Positions 7,016 through 14,418 of a stretch of 20,712 nucleotides of DNA are shown piece after piece. Positions within the stretch are counted from its first letter, which is position 1. Each line of letters starts with the position of its first letter. The stretch lies in NCBI GenBank assembly GCA_018374635.1, contig JAHAEW010000055.1:1-20712 (forward strand), given 5' to 3'. The position numbers and the translations under genes were made by a program. This DNA comes from Clostridiales bacterium. GTDB lineage: Bacteria > Bacillota > Clostridia > Oscillospirales > Oscillospiraceae. The notes beneath the pieces are model-generated. The model was not told the origin of the DNA and searched no databases. It saw nothing but the letters and a program-made list of their open reading frames with translations.

Positions 7016-8098
7016 ATGATTGAAAACGGATTTGACGGCGATCAGTTGACTTTAGTGATAGAACGGCTCCCCCGGGGTAAAGCGCGGATAGAGGCGTATC
7101 AGGAGGCCGTCCGGCTGGCGGACGCCGCCCAGGACGCCTATTGGCAGCTGGGATTTCGCTTTGACTATGCCGCTGAGTTGTATTTTCAGGATGACCCGCC
7201 CAAGTGTATCCCCGTGGCGGCGGAGTTCGCCCCTATCTTTGAAAGCGCGCCCGCCGAGATCCGGACGAACGACGCGATGGTGCAGGCGTATCTGATGGTC
7301 ACCCAGATGGGGGTGGACGTGATGCAGGACCTGCCGCAGATCCCGATGACCCAATATGAGGAGGCGCTGGAGCATTACAACGGACTCACCAGGCGCTTTG
7401 GCATGGGCCGGCGCAGCTACCTCTGGCAGATGTACAACCGCTGGGAGTATGCCGATTCGAACCGTGCGCTGGAGTATATGGAGCGTGTCTGGCAAACCCC
7501 GGAGGACGATTCCTATGGCGACTGCATGGCCTGTGAATATTCCAGAGCCGTTGTATCATATGTGCGCCTGGGCAGACTGGAGGAGGCCCGGCGATATGCC
7601 ACCCCCCTGGAAACCTTTCGCATCCACCCGTGCGAAAGTTCCTTCCAGCGGATGTGGGCCGCTTATCTCAACGCCGCTCTGGACACCGGCGATCTGGAGA
7701 CGGCCGCCCCGCTTGCGGAAAAGCTCTATAAAAAGGGCAACCGCAACCGGACGGATCTGTGCTTTTTAGGCCCTGTCCTGCGCTGCTGGGGAATGACCAA
7801 CTCCGACCGGGCGGTTTCCCTCTTTTCCCGCCGGCTGGAGTGGGCCCTGGGGATGTGGGATCAGAAGCTGGCCTATGACTTTCTCAAAGGGGCGTGGGTA
7901 TGCTTCCGGACCCTGGCGCAAAAGCGGGAGCGGGTCAAGATGAACCTCCCAAACCAATTCCCCCTCTGGCGGGAGGATGGGAGGTACTACACGGAGGAGC
8001 TGTCTGACTGGGCCTGCCGGCAGGCGTCGGAGATTGCGCAGAAATTTGACAGGCGCAACAACAGCCGCTGGATGACGGAGGACTTGGACAGGGCCTGA
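7016..8098 (+). CDS. TPR-like alpha-helical repeat protein
   Basis: The product has 360 residues with no signal peptide or membrane span. It is made of paired amphipathic helices of TPR type, clearest at about 173-240 (AVVSYVRLGRLEEARRYA, then AALDTGDLETAAPLAEKLY), with similar pairs at about 28-60 and 113-160. Such repeats bind protein partners. The SD is GGGAGG, and the start lies 21 bases after the membrane-protein gene. HSP90-family genes of this divergent type lie near TPR-protein genes in some other bacteria as far as I recall, and TPR domains are classic Hsp90 partners in eukaryotes, so this may be a client adaptor or co-chaperone. That role is inference. No obvious terminator follows before the convergent anti-sigma gene. 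Confidence 0.75.
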   Translation: MIENGFDGDQLTLVIERLPRGKARIEAYQEAVRLADAAQDAYWQLGFRFDYAAELYFQDDPPKCIPVAAEFAPIFESAPAEIRTNDAMVQAYLMVTQMGVDVMQDLPQIPMTQYEEALEHYNGLTRRFGMGRRSYLWQMYNRWEYADSNRALEYMERVWQTPEDDSYGDCMACEYSRAVVSYVRLGRLEEARRYATPLETFRIHPCESSFQRMWAAYLNAALDTGDLETAAPLAEKLYKKGNRNRTDLCFLGPVLRCWGMTNSDRAVSLFSRRLEWALGMWDQKLAYDFLKGAWVCFRTLAQKRERVKMNLPNQFPLWREDGRYYTEELSDWACRQASEIAQKFDRRNNSRWMTEDLDRA

Positions 8099-8193
8099 TA
8101 CGGTGCTCTGATAAGTGTGGCGGCAATCTCTGTTTGACCGTAATTTACCACAGCCTAGTGTAGAAAATTATTCTTCAAGGAGATTTCCCTCAT

Positions 8194-8823
8194 TTAATGA
8201 AATCGAATTAAGACAAAGTCAGCATCTGCTTGAATTTCTACCTTATAGTCTGTGTTACTGTTCAATTCATTTAATGAAGCACTGGTTCCAGGCTGGACGG
8301 TCAACTCATCAATTACAATATTTCCATCAGCATCGCTAATTCTCAATGTAACATCACCGCTACTATTCGCATCAACCGTTATCTCTTTTTTGCAAAAGGG
8401 ATGATCAAAGTTTAGATAAGCACTCTCTGCAAATTCAAGTTGTTTCCATTCTCCATCAGTTTGAATATCTCGTAACGTCACCATAGTATCTTCCGAAAAA
8501 CGATCTTGCACCGTCCCAATATGGATATATACCATGCAAGCAGATATAACGATAACCGCTGTTACAGCCGCTGCAATAGCTGCACTTATCATCCGTTTAA
8601 TTTTCAACTGATGTTTTAGGTTTTTTAATACCTTTCCATTTTCTCGTTGAATTTTTGGGGGTGCTGGAATGACAAGTTCTTTCCGCATCATTTCAGATTC
8701 TTTTCGGCAACTCTCACAGGTTTCCAGATGATCCTTAACTGCTTGAGCGGTTTCCTCGCTCAGAACTCCATCAGCATACAGTGGTAATAAATCTTTAATA
8801 ATACTACAATTAACTTTTTCCAT
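8194..8823 (-). CDS. Zinc-finger anti-sigma factor (membrane-anchored)
   Basis: The 209-residue product has the anti-sigma zinc-binding domain at its N-terminus: Cys6, then H32-L-E-T-C36-E-S-C39, the HxxxCxxC pattern. A linker leads to one membrane span at about 78-100, followed by an extracytoplasmic domain of about 105 residues that looks beta-rich. The start codon lies inside the end of the sigma gene (14-base overlap), so the two are translationally coupled. The family holds its cognate ECF sigma factor at the membrane until a signal causes release. The ectodomain reads like a small beta-sandwich (ITVDANSSGDVTLRISDADG), but the signal cannot be told from sequence. Base composition is clearly AT-richer than the flanking TPR gene. 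Confidence 0.85.
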   Translation of the reverse strand: MEKVNCSIIKDLLPLYADGVLSEETAQAVKDHLETCESCRKESEMMRKELVIPAPPKIQRENGKVLKNLKHQLKIKRMISAAIAAAVTAVIVISACMVYIHIGTVQDRFSEDTMVTLRDIQTDGEWKQLEFAESAYLNFDHPFCKKEITVDANSSGDVTLRISDADGNIVIDELTVQPGTSASLNELNSNTDYKVEIQADADFVLIRFH

Positions 8824-9307
8824 TCTCTATCTCCTCCATATACTCGATAATCTGTTTTTTCGCACGATAAAATGTGACACGAGCCCAATTTGATGTTTTC
8901 CCAAAGAGTAAAGCAATCTTTTCAAAGGAGAGCTCACCAAATATGCGCAAAGTAAATACCTCTTTATATGGCTCGTTCATATCATGAAGAAAACGGTGAA
9001 CAAGAAACGCAATATCCTCATCTACTATTTTGTCAGTAAATAGTGTTGGTTCAGCGAAAATATTATCTGAGATATTCTCTCCAGCATATATTTTTTGTCG
9101 CTTACAGTAAGTGTAATATGTGTTTTTGGCAATCGTGAATAACCATGCGCGGATATCTTTATTTCCATCAAAAGTGTCTATTGCTTTCAATGCTTTTGTA
9201 AAAGTTTCCTGTGTAATTTCTTCTGCAATATCCTCGTTTACAGATATGCTCCGCAAAAACAAAAAAACATCCTTGAAATATAGTTGATATATGCTCTCAA
9301 AGTCCAC
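8810..9307 (-). CDS. ECF-type RNA polymerase sigma factor
   Basis: The product has 165 residues with both ECF domains. Region 2 is at about 5-70 (YFKDVFLFLRS, DIAEEITQETFTKA, DIRAWLFTIAKNTYYTYCK). Region 4 is at about 112-155 (PYKEVFTLRIFGELSFEKIA, then the HTH turn and VTFYRAKKQI). The start is the GTG at 9307, nine bases after AGGAGG (9317-9322); an overlapping ATG is out of frame. It directs RNA polymerase to a small stress regulon and is cotranscribed with its anti-sigma factor. A sigma-A type promoter lies about 75 bases upstream. I did not find a convincing ECF-type autoregulatory promoter. Confidence 0.9.
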   Translation of the reverse strand: MDFESIYQLYFKDVFLFLRSISVNEDIAEEITQETFTKALKAIDTFDGNKDIRAWLFTIAKNTYYTYCKRQKIYAGENISDNIFAEPTLFTDKIVDEDIAFLVHRFLHDMNEPYKEVFTLRIFGELSFEKIALLFGKTSNWARVTFYRAKKQIIEYMEEIENGKS

Positions 9308-9387
9308 ATATCTCCGCCTCCTTTCATTCTAATAACTAACGAACTTATAAAACGTTACAAAAATCCTAATGAAAACTCACCATTTTA

Positions 9388-9416
9388 ATTATAAAGCCTT
9401 TGTGAAAAACTGTAAA
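9388..9416 (-). promoter_or_regulatory. Sigma-A promoter of the sigma/anti-sigma operon
   Basis: Minus strand: TTTACA (9411-9416), a 17-base spacer, and TATAAT (9388-9393). It gives a leader of about 75 bases before the sigma start. The -35 abuts the IS110 scrap. Confidence 0.7.
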
Positions 9417-9420
9417 CAGT

Positions 9421-9519
9421 GCCCAGTTTAGATAACAGGTTGTTCTTTAACATGGTCTGCTCTTTGGAATACTGCTGGCACTGCCTGTAGCAGTTCGTGA
9501 GCATCAGTCGGGTATCCTC
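9421..9519 (-). mobile_element. IS110-family transposase fragment
   Basis: The minus-strand frame reads in part RLMLTNCYRQCQQYSKEQTM then LKNNLLSKLG. This matches the helical segment between the DEDD catalytic domain and the C-terminal domain of IS110-type transposases, where a KNNL(I/L)S(L)L block is typical. Only about 33 codons remain. There is a stop just upstream and no catalytic region, so it is a dead scrap. It marks the junction between the AT-rich sigma block and the next region. Confidence 0.6.
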
Positions 9520-9528
9520 ACATTAAGG

Positions 9529-9576
9529 AAAAGCGCCTCATACCATTCCGGAGTTGGACGGTACGGGACGCTTTTT
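9529..9576. terminator. Hairpin terminator downstream of the 138-residue protein gene
   Basis: AAAAGCG-C-CTCATACC pairs with GGTACGGG-A-CGCTTTTT around a 15-base loop, with one internal mismatch. The T run is stronger on the plus strand, but the only gene ending nearby is on the minus strand (stop at 9609), so it probably works in both directions. Confidence 0.55.
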
Positions 9577-9608
9577 CATATTGCGGATATCATGCTGAAA
9601 TGCAGGAC

Positions 9609-10025
9609 TCAACCAGATTGATTGGATTTTAAGTGAGAAATCTGTGTGGAATCTACAAAGTGCGTGGCGTACCACCGCTCAACACCGGGATCTCCGCTCT
9701 TACTGAAGCGGAGCGGAACCACCGGTCTGCGGCCCTGACCAGCTTTCTTTTTTACGCCCCATTGCTTGTAGCAGGTAAAGGACGGTTTCAAGCCGGCCCT
9801 CTGTGCATACACACGCATATGATGCAGGATAAACGATAACTTGCGAAGGTTGACGCTGCAGACGGCCTCCAGATAAGGGATGCGCCCGAAGCGCCAGTTC
9901 TCATAGTTCTGTTTGGACAACACCCCTATGTCCATCAACACATCCACCGGGGCCGCATAGCCCCGGTTCTGGCACTGACGGTAAACCGTGGCGTGTACCT
10001 TTCCGATGATTTTTTTGTCTGTCAT
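9609..10025 (-). CDS. Small conserved hypothetical protein
   Basis: The product is 138 residues, basic, with no membrane span or signal. It begins MTDKKIIGKVHATVYRQCQN and contains LMDIGVLSKQNYENWRFGRI, VNLRKLSFILHHMRVYAQ and PLRFSKSGDPGVERWYATHF. I recall proteins of this pattern in gut Firmicutes as uncharacterised single-gene families, so I think it is real, but I know no function. The start is supported by GAGAGG nine bases upstream and by the conserved-looking N-terminus. It stands alone between an IS110 scrap and a NimA-like gene. The 146 bases upstream (10026-10171) contain no recognisable gene. Confidence 0.7.
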   Translation of the reverse strand: MTDKKIIGKVHATVYRQCQNRGYAAPVDVLMDIGVLSKQNYENWRFGRIPYLEAVCSVNLRKLSFILHHMRVYAQRAGLKPSFTCYKQWGVKKKAGQGRRPVVPLRFSKSGDPGVERWYATHFVDSTQISHLKSNQSG

Positions 10026-10171
10026 ACACAGTACCTCTCAACAGATTTTTAGGCCATAGGGAGTCTTTGGACACCAAAAGAACCGCAGCCCCGAACTGCT
10101 GCACAACACCTTGTCCACATTGAAGCGGAACTTTTTCCTGATCAGGGCTGGGTGGAGCGCTGTATTGGAAC

Positions 10172-10648
10172 TTAGCGTTCTTGGACTTCTTTTCCGCTCA
10201 GATGCTCGATTTCTATTTCATACATTTGGGTAGCTGCTCCAGAAACGGCAATTTCCTCGTCAACCATACCTTCACTGGGGTAGAACTTCATTGCAAATCT
10301 TTTTAGCAGCGCCATCGCCGCCGGCTGATCTGAAACCAAGCGGCAGCGGCCAAATATGACCACGCTTTGTAAAAACGGAGCCCACGCCTCATCTTTGACC
10401 GTTTCATTCCCAAAAACAGTGAAACACACCTTGTCACAGCTCTTTATTGCGTCTACCTTGTGCCCTGAACGCGCGCCATGAAAATAGATCTTTTGATTTT
10501 TTTCATCGTACAAATAATTCACTGGAATTGCGTAGGGGTAGTTGTTATCTCCATTTACGGCCAAGATCCCCCGTCTGGAACTATGGAGAAGTTTCTTTGA
10601 CTCCTCAATTCCGATCTCATTTTTCTTTCTCCGGGTGTCTCTGAACAT
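10172..10648 (-). CDS. Pyridoxamine 5'-phosphate oxidase-family flavin protein (NimA-like)
   Basis: The start chosen gives 158 residues beginning MFRDTRRKKNEI, preceded by AGGAGG; a longer frame upstream crosses the promoter and is rejected. The sequence follows the NimA-like split-barrel pattern: an N-terminal helix, GILAVNGDNNYPYAIPVNYLYD, then KIYFHGARSGHKVDAIKSCDKVCFTV with the conserved histidine in the GHK element, then SVVIFGRCRLV. Relatives bind FMN or related cofactors and reduce small molecules; NimA proteins inactivate nitroimidazoles. Whether this copy has that activity is not evident. It is monocistronic with its own extended -10 promoter. Confidence 0.85.
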   Translation of the reverse strand: MFRDTRRKKNEIGIEESKKLLHSSRRGILAVNGDNNYPYAIPVNYLYDEKNQKIYFHGARSGHKVDAIKSCDKVCFTVFGNETVKDEAWAPFLQSVVIFGRCRLVSDQPAAMALLKRFAMKFYPSEGMVDEEIAVSGAATQMYEIEIEHLSGKEVQER

Positions 10649-10681
10649 GGGATGCCTCCTGCAAAAAATGATTTCTCTATC

Positions 10682-10690
10682 ATTATAGCA
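10682..10690 (-). promoter_or_regulatory. Extended -10 promoter of the NimA-like gene
   Basis: Minus strand TG-C-TATAAT (TATAAT at 10682-10687), 34 bases upstream of the start codon. The -35 at 17 bases is weak (TTCTCT). Confidence 0.55.
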
Positions 10691-10840
10691 AACCGCAAAG
10701 GGAAAGAGAAGGGCCTTGCGCCCAATCAAAATCAGGAGTCCGTCAAGGATGTGCGGAGAACGGACCAACTGCTTGGGACGCTTGGAAGGATGCGTGTCAC
10801 GGACGGCCTGCTCTGTCGCAAAGGCGGGGTGATGCAAACA

Positions 10841-10869
10841 GGAGGGCGGTCCCATATAGACCGCCCTCC
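10841..10869 (-). terminator. Strong GC-rich hairpin after the PepSY remnant
   Basis: The arms GGAGGGCGGTC (10841-10851) and GACCGCCCTCC (10859-10869) pair perfectly around a 7-base loop. It lies 41 bases after the minus-strand stop at 10911. A T-rich tract flanks it on both strands, stronger on the plus strand. Confidence 0.65.
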
Positions 10870-10910
10870 TTCATTTTTATTTGAGAAAGCCGCGAATTCA
10901 GATACAACAG

Positions 10911-11240
10911 TTAATCCCAGTCGGCGTCCCAGTTCAGGATCGCGCCGGTCAGAGCGTCAATCTCAAACCCGTACTCCATCCGGCCATTACGCATCTCGCC
11001 CTCGTATAACACGCGGCCGTCATCCACCTCCAGCTTGAACCCGGTGTAGACTCCCGTGGTGCCGGCAGCCTGCTCCACGATCTGCTTCGCTTTTGCCTCT
11101 CCGATGTAGTCGCTGGCCTTGCTGGAAACCGTGTACCACTCCACATCAAAGTCAAAGCCCAGGATCGCGCCGGTTGCTGCGTCGATCTTGTAATCATACT
11201 CCTTGTTCCCGGAGAAGAATTCCACGTCGTACACTCTCAT
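10911..11240 (-). pseudogene. 5'-truncated PepSY-domain protein
   Basis: The 109 residues hold the C-terminal half of one PepSY domain (VYDVEFFSGNKEYDYKIDAA then TGAILGFD) followed by a complete second one (IGEAKAKQIVEQAAG ... EYGFEIDALTGAIL). PepSY lipoproteins normally begin with a signal peptide and the first half of that domain, and both are missing. There is no Shine-Dalgarno sequence before the first ATG, and the frame is open for only about 12 codons upstream before a stop. I therefore read it as the remnant of a secreted PepSY protein. The 170 bases upstream, up to the methyltransferase stop, have no recognisable gene. Confidence 0.6.
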
Positions 11241-11409
11241 AGCAATATAATCAGAGAATGGCGTGGCCCCGCCTCAAGGCAACACCACTCTTTCCTTCTC
11301 AACGTCAAAGGTAAAGAACAGTCAAGAATATCATCCCGCTCTGTTGTCAGGTGGCACGAGGCCGCCGGCGTACAGTGCCAACGGCCATCTCCTATCCATT
11401 CCGCAGTAA

Positions 11410-12021
11410 CTACTTCCTGACTGCCACATAGCACACAGGCAATGCACGCCCCCCGAGCAGAGTGTGTTCCGTCACCCAGAAATCATGTGAAGACAGATAC
11501 GCAATAAGCTCTCCGGCGTTCCAGGCGTGGTAGACATGAAATCCGGTCCGCTCCATGCCCCAGGTCCGCAGGCTGGCCAGTTTTCCCCCGGCGTGGACAA
11601 AGGTAGGGGCGAACAGCCACCCGCCCGGCTTTAAGACTCTCCGAGCTTCCCGTAAAACCCTGTCCGGCTCCGGTAAGATATGCAGGGCATTGGCAATCAC
11701 CACCGCGTCAAAGGTTTCCGGGGCATACGGCAGGCGGGAGGCGTCCTGCACCGAGAAGTGAAGTCGGGAAGATCCGGTCCGCTTCTTCGCTTCCGCGATC
11801 ATATTGGAAGATGCGTCGGTGGCCTCCCACAGCCGGACATACGGGGACAAAGGAAAGGATAGCTGCCCTGTGCCGCAGGCCAATTCCAATACATTCATGT
11901 CCCTGGTAAGATGCGGACGAATATGATTGCAGATTTCTGCATATAGCGGTGCAGAGCGCCGCATGAATTTGGTGTAATGTGCGGCCATTCCCTGCCAGAA
12001 GTCCAAGCCTGATCTCTTCAT
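11410..12021 (-). CDS. Class I SAM-dependent methyltransferase
   Basis: The product has 203 residues with the Rossmann methyltransferase motifs in order: motif I VLELACGTGQ (44-53), the acidic residue of motif II at Asp69, motif III-like QDASRLPYAPETFDAVVIAN, and the post-motif LREARRVLKPGGWLFAP, typical of Methyltransf_11/UbiE-like small-molecule enzymes. The substrate cannot be told; the N-terminus FWQGMAAHYTKFMRRSAPLY is typical of unassigned clostridial members. The ribosome binding site is AGAGG. The promoter region carries a perfect palindrome overlapping the start of transcription, similar to the one at ahpC, so this gene may belong to the same metal- or peroxide-responsive regulon. 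Confidence 0.85.
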   Translation of the reverse strand: MKRSGLDFWQGMAAHYTKFMRRSAPLYAEICNHIRPHLTRDMNVLELACGTGQLSFPLSPYVRLWEATDASSNMIAEAKKRTGSSRLHFSVQDASRLPYAPETFDAVVIANALHILPEPDRVLREARRVLKPGGWLFAPTFVHAGGKLASLRTWGMERTGFHVYHAWNAGELIAYLSSHDFWVTEHTLLGGRALPVCYVAVRK

Positions 12022-12043
12022 GGTGATACGCCTCTTTTTGGGT

Positions 12044-12059
12044 TAGTTATTGATAACTA
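12044..12059. promoter_or_regulatory. Palindromic operator upstream of the methyltransferase
   Basis: TAGTTAT-TG-ATAACTA is a perfect 7-2-7 palindrome immediately downstream of a candidate -10. With its flanks (GGTTAGT...TGATAACTA) it resembles the ahpC operator (GGTTAGTGATAGCTA). Confidence 0.55.
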
Positions 12060-12060
12060 G

Positions 12061-12089
12061 AGAATACTCCAAAAGTCTCTGTTCCACAA
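12061..12089 (-). promoter_or_regulatory. Candidate promoter of the methyltransferase gene
   Basis: Minus strand: TTGTGG (12084-12089), a 17-base spacer, TATTCT (12061-12066). The match is moderate. The palindrome begins one base after the -10. Confidence 0.45.
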
Positions 12090-12106
12090 GCCCCTCTTGA
12101 TGGAGA

Positions 12107-12144
12107 AAGCCGCGCTGCAGACCAGACGGCCCGCAGCGCGGCTT
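12107..12144 (-). terminator. Terminator of the ahpC-ahpF-like operon
   Basis: AAGCCGCGCTGC (12107-12118) pairs perfectly with GCAGCGCGGCTT (12133-12144), a 12-bp stem with a 14-base loop, six bases after the minus-strand stop. The T run is short. Confidence 0.65.
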
Positions 12145-12149
12145 CCCTG

Positions 12150-13769
12150 CTATGCCAAGAGTTCCAACAACTGCCGAATATTTTTCTTGCCGAAGGATAC
12201 CTGCTCCCCATCATTGACAACCAAGCAGGGAACGCTCATGACCTGATACTTCTCCCGCAGGTCTGGGAAGTGATTCAGGTCATAGACCTGCGCGGTGATA
12301 TGCGGGTTTTCCGCGGCCATCCGCTGGGCCGCCGTCACCAGCTCCGGACACATGGTACAGGAGAGGGAGACCAGAAGCTCTAATTTGACGGGCTTCTGGA
12401 TGGACTGGATTGCTGCTTTTGTATCTTCATCCAGAGCCTGTCCCGGCCCCGCAGCATTGTAGAGGCCCAGGACGAAGGACGTGAACTCGTGGCCGCCGGG
12501 GACTCCGTGGAAGGCAAGGCCCGTCCAGCTCCCATCCGGCCGGCAGACCCGGACACAGGGCATGTGCTCCACCTCTTCGGCCGCTCCCGCCTCCACTGTG
12601 AGCTTGCTGCTCTGTGCCGCCAGCTCCTCCATATACTGCTTCAATTCAGCGGAAAGAGGCGTTTCGTCCAGATACAGACGCAGGATCAGAGGCGAGGACA
12701 TCCGGGCAAATACCGTATGGAGCTGGGCCAGCATATCCCCCGTAAAAAGGGTGCTGCCTGTTTCAGCGGAAGCCGCCGCTTTTTCTACCCGGCTCACCGG
12801 AGGCTTGGGATGTACGCCGGTCTTTTCCTGCATGGCGGCGCACAGGCGTTCCAGTTCTGTGGCGGCAAGGGCGCCATCTCCCACGGCGGTAACGACCTGG
12901 CGCAGAGGCTTGACACATACATCGCCCGCGGCGTACAGGCCGTCCGCAGTCGTCTTTTGGCTCCGGTCTGTCAGGATATAGCCCTGGTCATTCAATTCAG
13001 CCAGGCCGCGCACCAGCTCCGTGGCCGGCTCATAACCGGCAAAGACGAATACGCCAAAGGTTTCTCCGTCCGCCGCGTGGTGCTTGGTCACTTGACCGGT
13101 TTTGGTATTCCGGTACCGGAGATAGCGCAGGGCGGTGTCTCCGGAGACCTCCTCCACCTCTGTGTTGGTGAGGACGGTGATCTTCTCGTGGCTTCTGGCT
13201 GCGTCCGCTGTTGCCTGGGCGCAGGTGAAGTCGTCTCCCCGGATGAGAATGGTCACCTGGCGGGCGTACTTGGTGAGGAACACGCTCTCCTCCGCCGCGG
13301 CGAAGCCGCCGCCCACCACAAAGACATCCTTCCCAGTGAAGAATTCTCCGTCGCAGGTGGCGCAGTAGGCCACGCCCCGCCCGCGGAACTGCTCCTCCCC
13401 CTGGAAGCCCACCATGCGGGGGTGAGCGCCGGTGGCCAGGAGAACGCCGAAGCACTTCAAATCCCCCCGACCAGTGCGGACGGTCTTTACATCGCCGGAG
13501 AGCTCCAGCCCAGTGACCTCGGCCAGCAGAAATTCAGCGCCGAAGCCCTCCGCCTGCTTCCGCATGGTTTCGGTGAGCTCCGCCCCACTGGTCCTGCCCA
13601 CGCCGGGGTAATTCACCACTTCCGAGGTAATGGTGATCTGCCCGCCGAAGTGGTCCTTCTCCACGACCACCACCCGGTAGCGGGCACGGGCCAGGTAGAG
13701 GGCGGCGGTAAGCCCTGCCGGGCCTCCGCCGATGACCACGACATCGTAGAAATTTGCCGTCTGCTCCAT
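12150..13769 (-). CDS. AhpF-like peroxiredoxin reductase with C-terminal tandem thioredoxin folds
   Basis: The 539-residue flavoprotein regenerates AhpC using NAD(P)H. Residues 1 to about 320 are the thioredoxin-reductase module: FAD-binding VVIGGGPAGL (11-20), redox CATC (Cys136, Cys139), nucleotide-binding VVGGGFAAAE (151-160), and the second FAD motif TADGLYAAGDVC. After a linker (about 320-350), residues about 350-539 match the two thioredoxin folds that form the N-terminus of enterobacterial AhpF, including PGGHEFTSFVLGLYNAAG and the redox centre SLSCTMCPE (Cys471, Cys474). The domain order is thus swapped relative to E. coli AhpF. Its ATG is 3 bases after the ahpC stop with no separate strong SD, so it is probably coupled to ahpC translation. 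I leave the symbol empty because of the permuted order; functionally it is the AhpF partner. Confidence 0.9.
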   Translation of the reverse strand: MEQTANFYDVVVIGGGPAGLTAALYLARARYRVVVVEKDHFGGQITITSEVVNYPGVGRTSGAELTETMRKQAEGFGAEFLLAEVTGLELSGDVKTVRTGRGDLKCFGVLLATGAHPRMVGFQGEEQFRGRGVAYCATCDGEFFTGKDVFVVGGGFAAAEESVFLTKYARQVTILIRGDDFTCAQATADAARSHEKITVLTNTEVEEVSGDTALRYLRYRNTKTGQVTKHHAADGETFGVFVFAGYEPATELVRGLAELNDQGYILTDRSQKTTADGLYAAGDVCVKPLRQVVTAVGDGALAATELERLCAAMQEKTGVHPKPPVSRVEKAAASAETGSTLFTGDMLAQLHTVFARMSSPLILRLYLDETPLSAELKQYMEELAAQSSKLTVEAGAAEEVEHMPCVRVCRPDGSWTGLAFHGVPGGHEFTSFVLGLYNAAGPGQALDEDTKAAIQSIQKPVKLELLVSLSCTMCPELVTAAQRMAAENPHITAQVYDLNHFPDLREKYQVMSVPCLVVNDGEQVSFGKKNIRQLLELLA

Positions 13770-13772
13770 AAC

Positions 13773-14336
13773 TTAGAGCTGGCCCACCAGATCCAGGCTG
13801 GGCTTCAGGGTCTCGGCGCCGGGCTGCCACTTCGCCGGGCACACCTCGTCTCCGTGCTCCGCCACGAACTGGCACGCCTGCACCTTCCGCAGCAGCTCGT
13901 CGGCGTTCCGGCCCACATTGCCGGCGTTGACCTCATAGGCTACGATTTTCCCCTCGGGGTTGACAATGAAGCTGCCGCGCTCCGCTACACCGTCGGCCTC
14001 AATGTAGACCTCAAAATCCTTCGCCAGACAATGTGTGGGGTCGGCCAGCATGGGATACTGGATCTTCTGGATGCGCTCGGAGGCGTCATGCCACGCCTTA
14101 TGGACAAAGTGGGTATCGCAGGAAACGGAGTAAATCTCGCAGCCGACAGCCTGGAACTTTTCGTAGAGGTTGGCCAAGTCCTCCAGCTCCGTGGGGCATA
14201 CGAAGGTGAAGTCGGCGGGATAGAAGAAAAACACGCTCCACTTGCCCAGCACATCCGCCTTGGCAACGGAGCGGAAAGCGTTATTCTGATAGCACTGGAC
14301 AGAGAAATCGGCAATTTCTTTTTGAATCAGGGACAT
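13773..14336 (-). CDS. ahpC: Alkyl hydroperoxide reductase subunit C (2-Cys peroxiredoxin)
   Basis: The 187-residue peroxiredoxin is the same length as E. coli AhpC. The peroxidatic cysteine is Cys47 in FYPADFTFVCPTE, and the resolving cysteine is Cys166 in EVCPAKW, both at the expected positions. It reduces hydrogen peroxide and organic peroxides in the cytosol and is recycled by the AhpF-like protein encoded next. The start chosen is MSLIQKE, because GGAGG lies seven bases upstream; an ATG six codons earlier would overlap that SD. The promoter is near consensus, and a long perfect palindrome fills the leader from the -10 to the SD region, so expression is probably repressed by a palindrome-binding regulator. 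Confidence 0.95.
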   Translation of the reverse strand: MSLIQKEIADFSVQCYQNNAFRSVAKADVLGKWSVFFFYPADFTFVCPTELEDLANLYEKFQAVGCEIYSVSCDTHFVHKAWHDASERIQKIQYPMLADPTHCLAKDFEVYIEADGVAERGSFIVNPEGKIVAYEVNAGNVGRNADELLRKVQACQFVAEHGDEVCPAKWQPGAETLKPSLDLVGQL

Positions 14337-14354
14337 AGGAATACCTCCATTCAT

Positions 14355-14392
14355 AATTTCATTTGGTTAGTGATAGCTAACCAAATGAAATT
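14355..14392. promoter_or_regulatory. Long palindromic operator in the ahpC leader
   Basis: The arms 14355-14370 and 14377-14392 are perfectly complementary over 16 bases (core TTTGGTTAG / CTAACCAAA) around TGATAG. The right arm overlaps the -10 box. The GGTTAG...CTAACC half-sites resemble DtxR/IdeR-type operators rather than PerR boxes. It could also form an RNA hairpin in the leader. Confidence 0.65.
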
Positions 14393-14418
14393 ATACAGCT
14401 TCCAGGAAGAATCGTCAA
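14390..14418 (-). promoter_or_regulatory. Sigma-A promoter of ahpC
   Basis: Minus strand: TTGACG (14413-14418), a 17-base spacer, TATAAT (14390-14395). Transcription would start inside the palindrome. Confidence 0.8.

Noticed and set aside
9330..9360. TGTAAC...CGTT as an ECF autoregulatory promoter upstream of the sigma gene
   Set aside because: The spacing between the two elements is about 12 bases, shorter than the usual 16-17, and a good sigma-A promoter lies further upstream.
11237..11434. Minus-strand frame of 65 codons between the PepSY remnant and the methyltransferase
   Set aside because: It overlaps the end of the methyltransferase gene, has no SD and is not protein-like.
14355..14392. 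Long palindrome as a PerR or Fur box
   Set aside because: The half-sites GGTTAG/CTAACC do not match the PerR (TTATAAT) or Fur (GATAAT) patterns. A DtxR-like reading fits better but is unproven.
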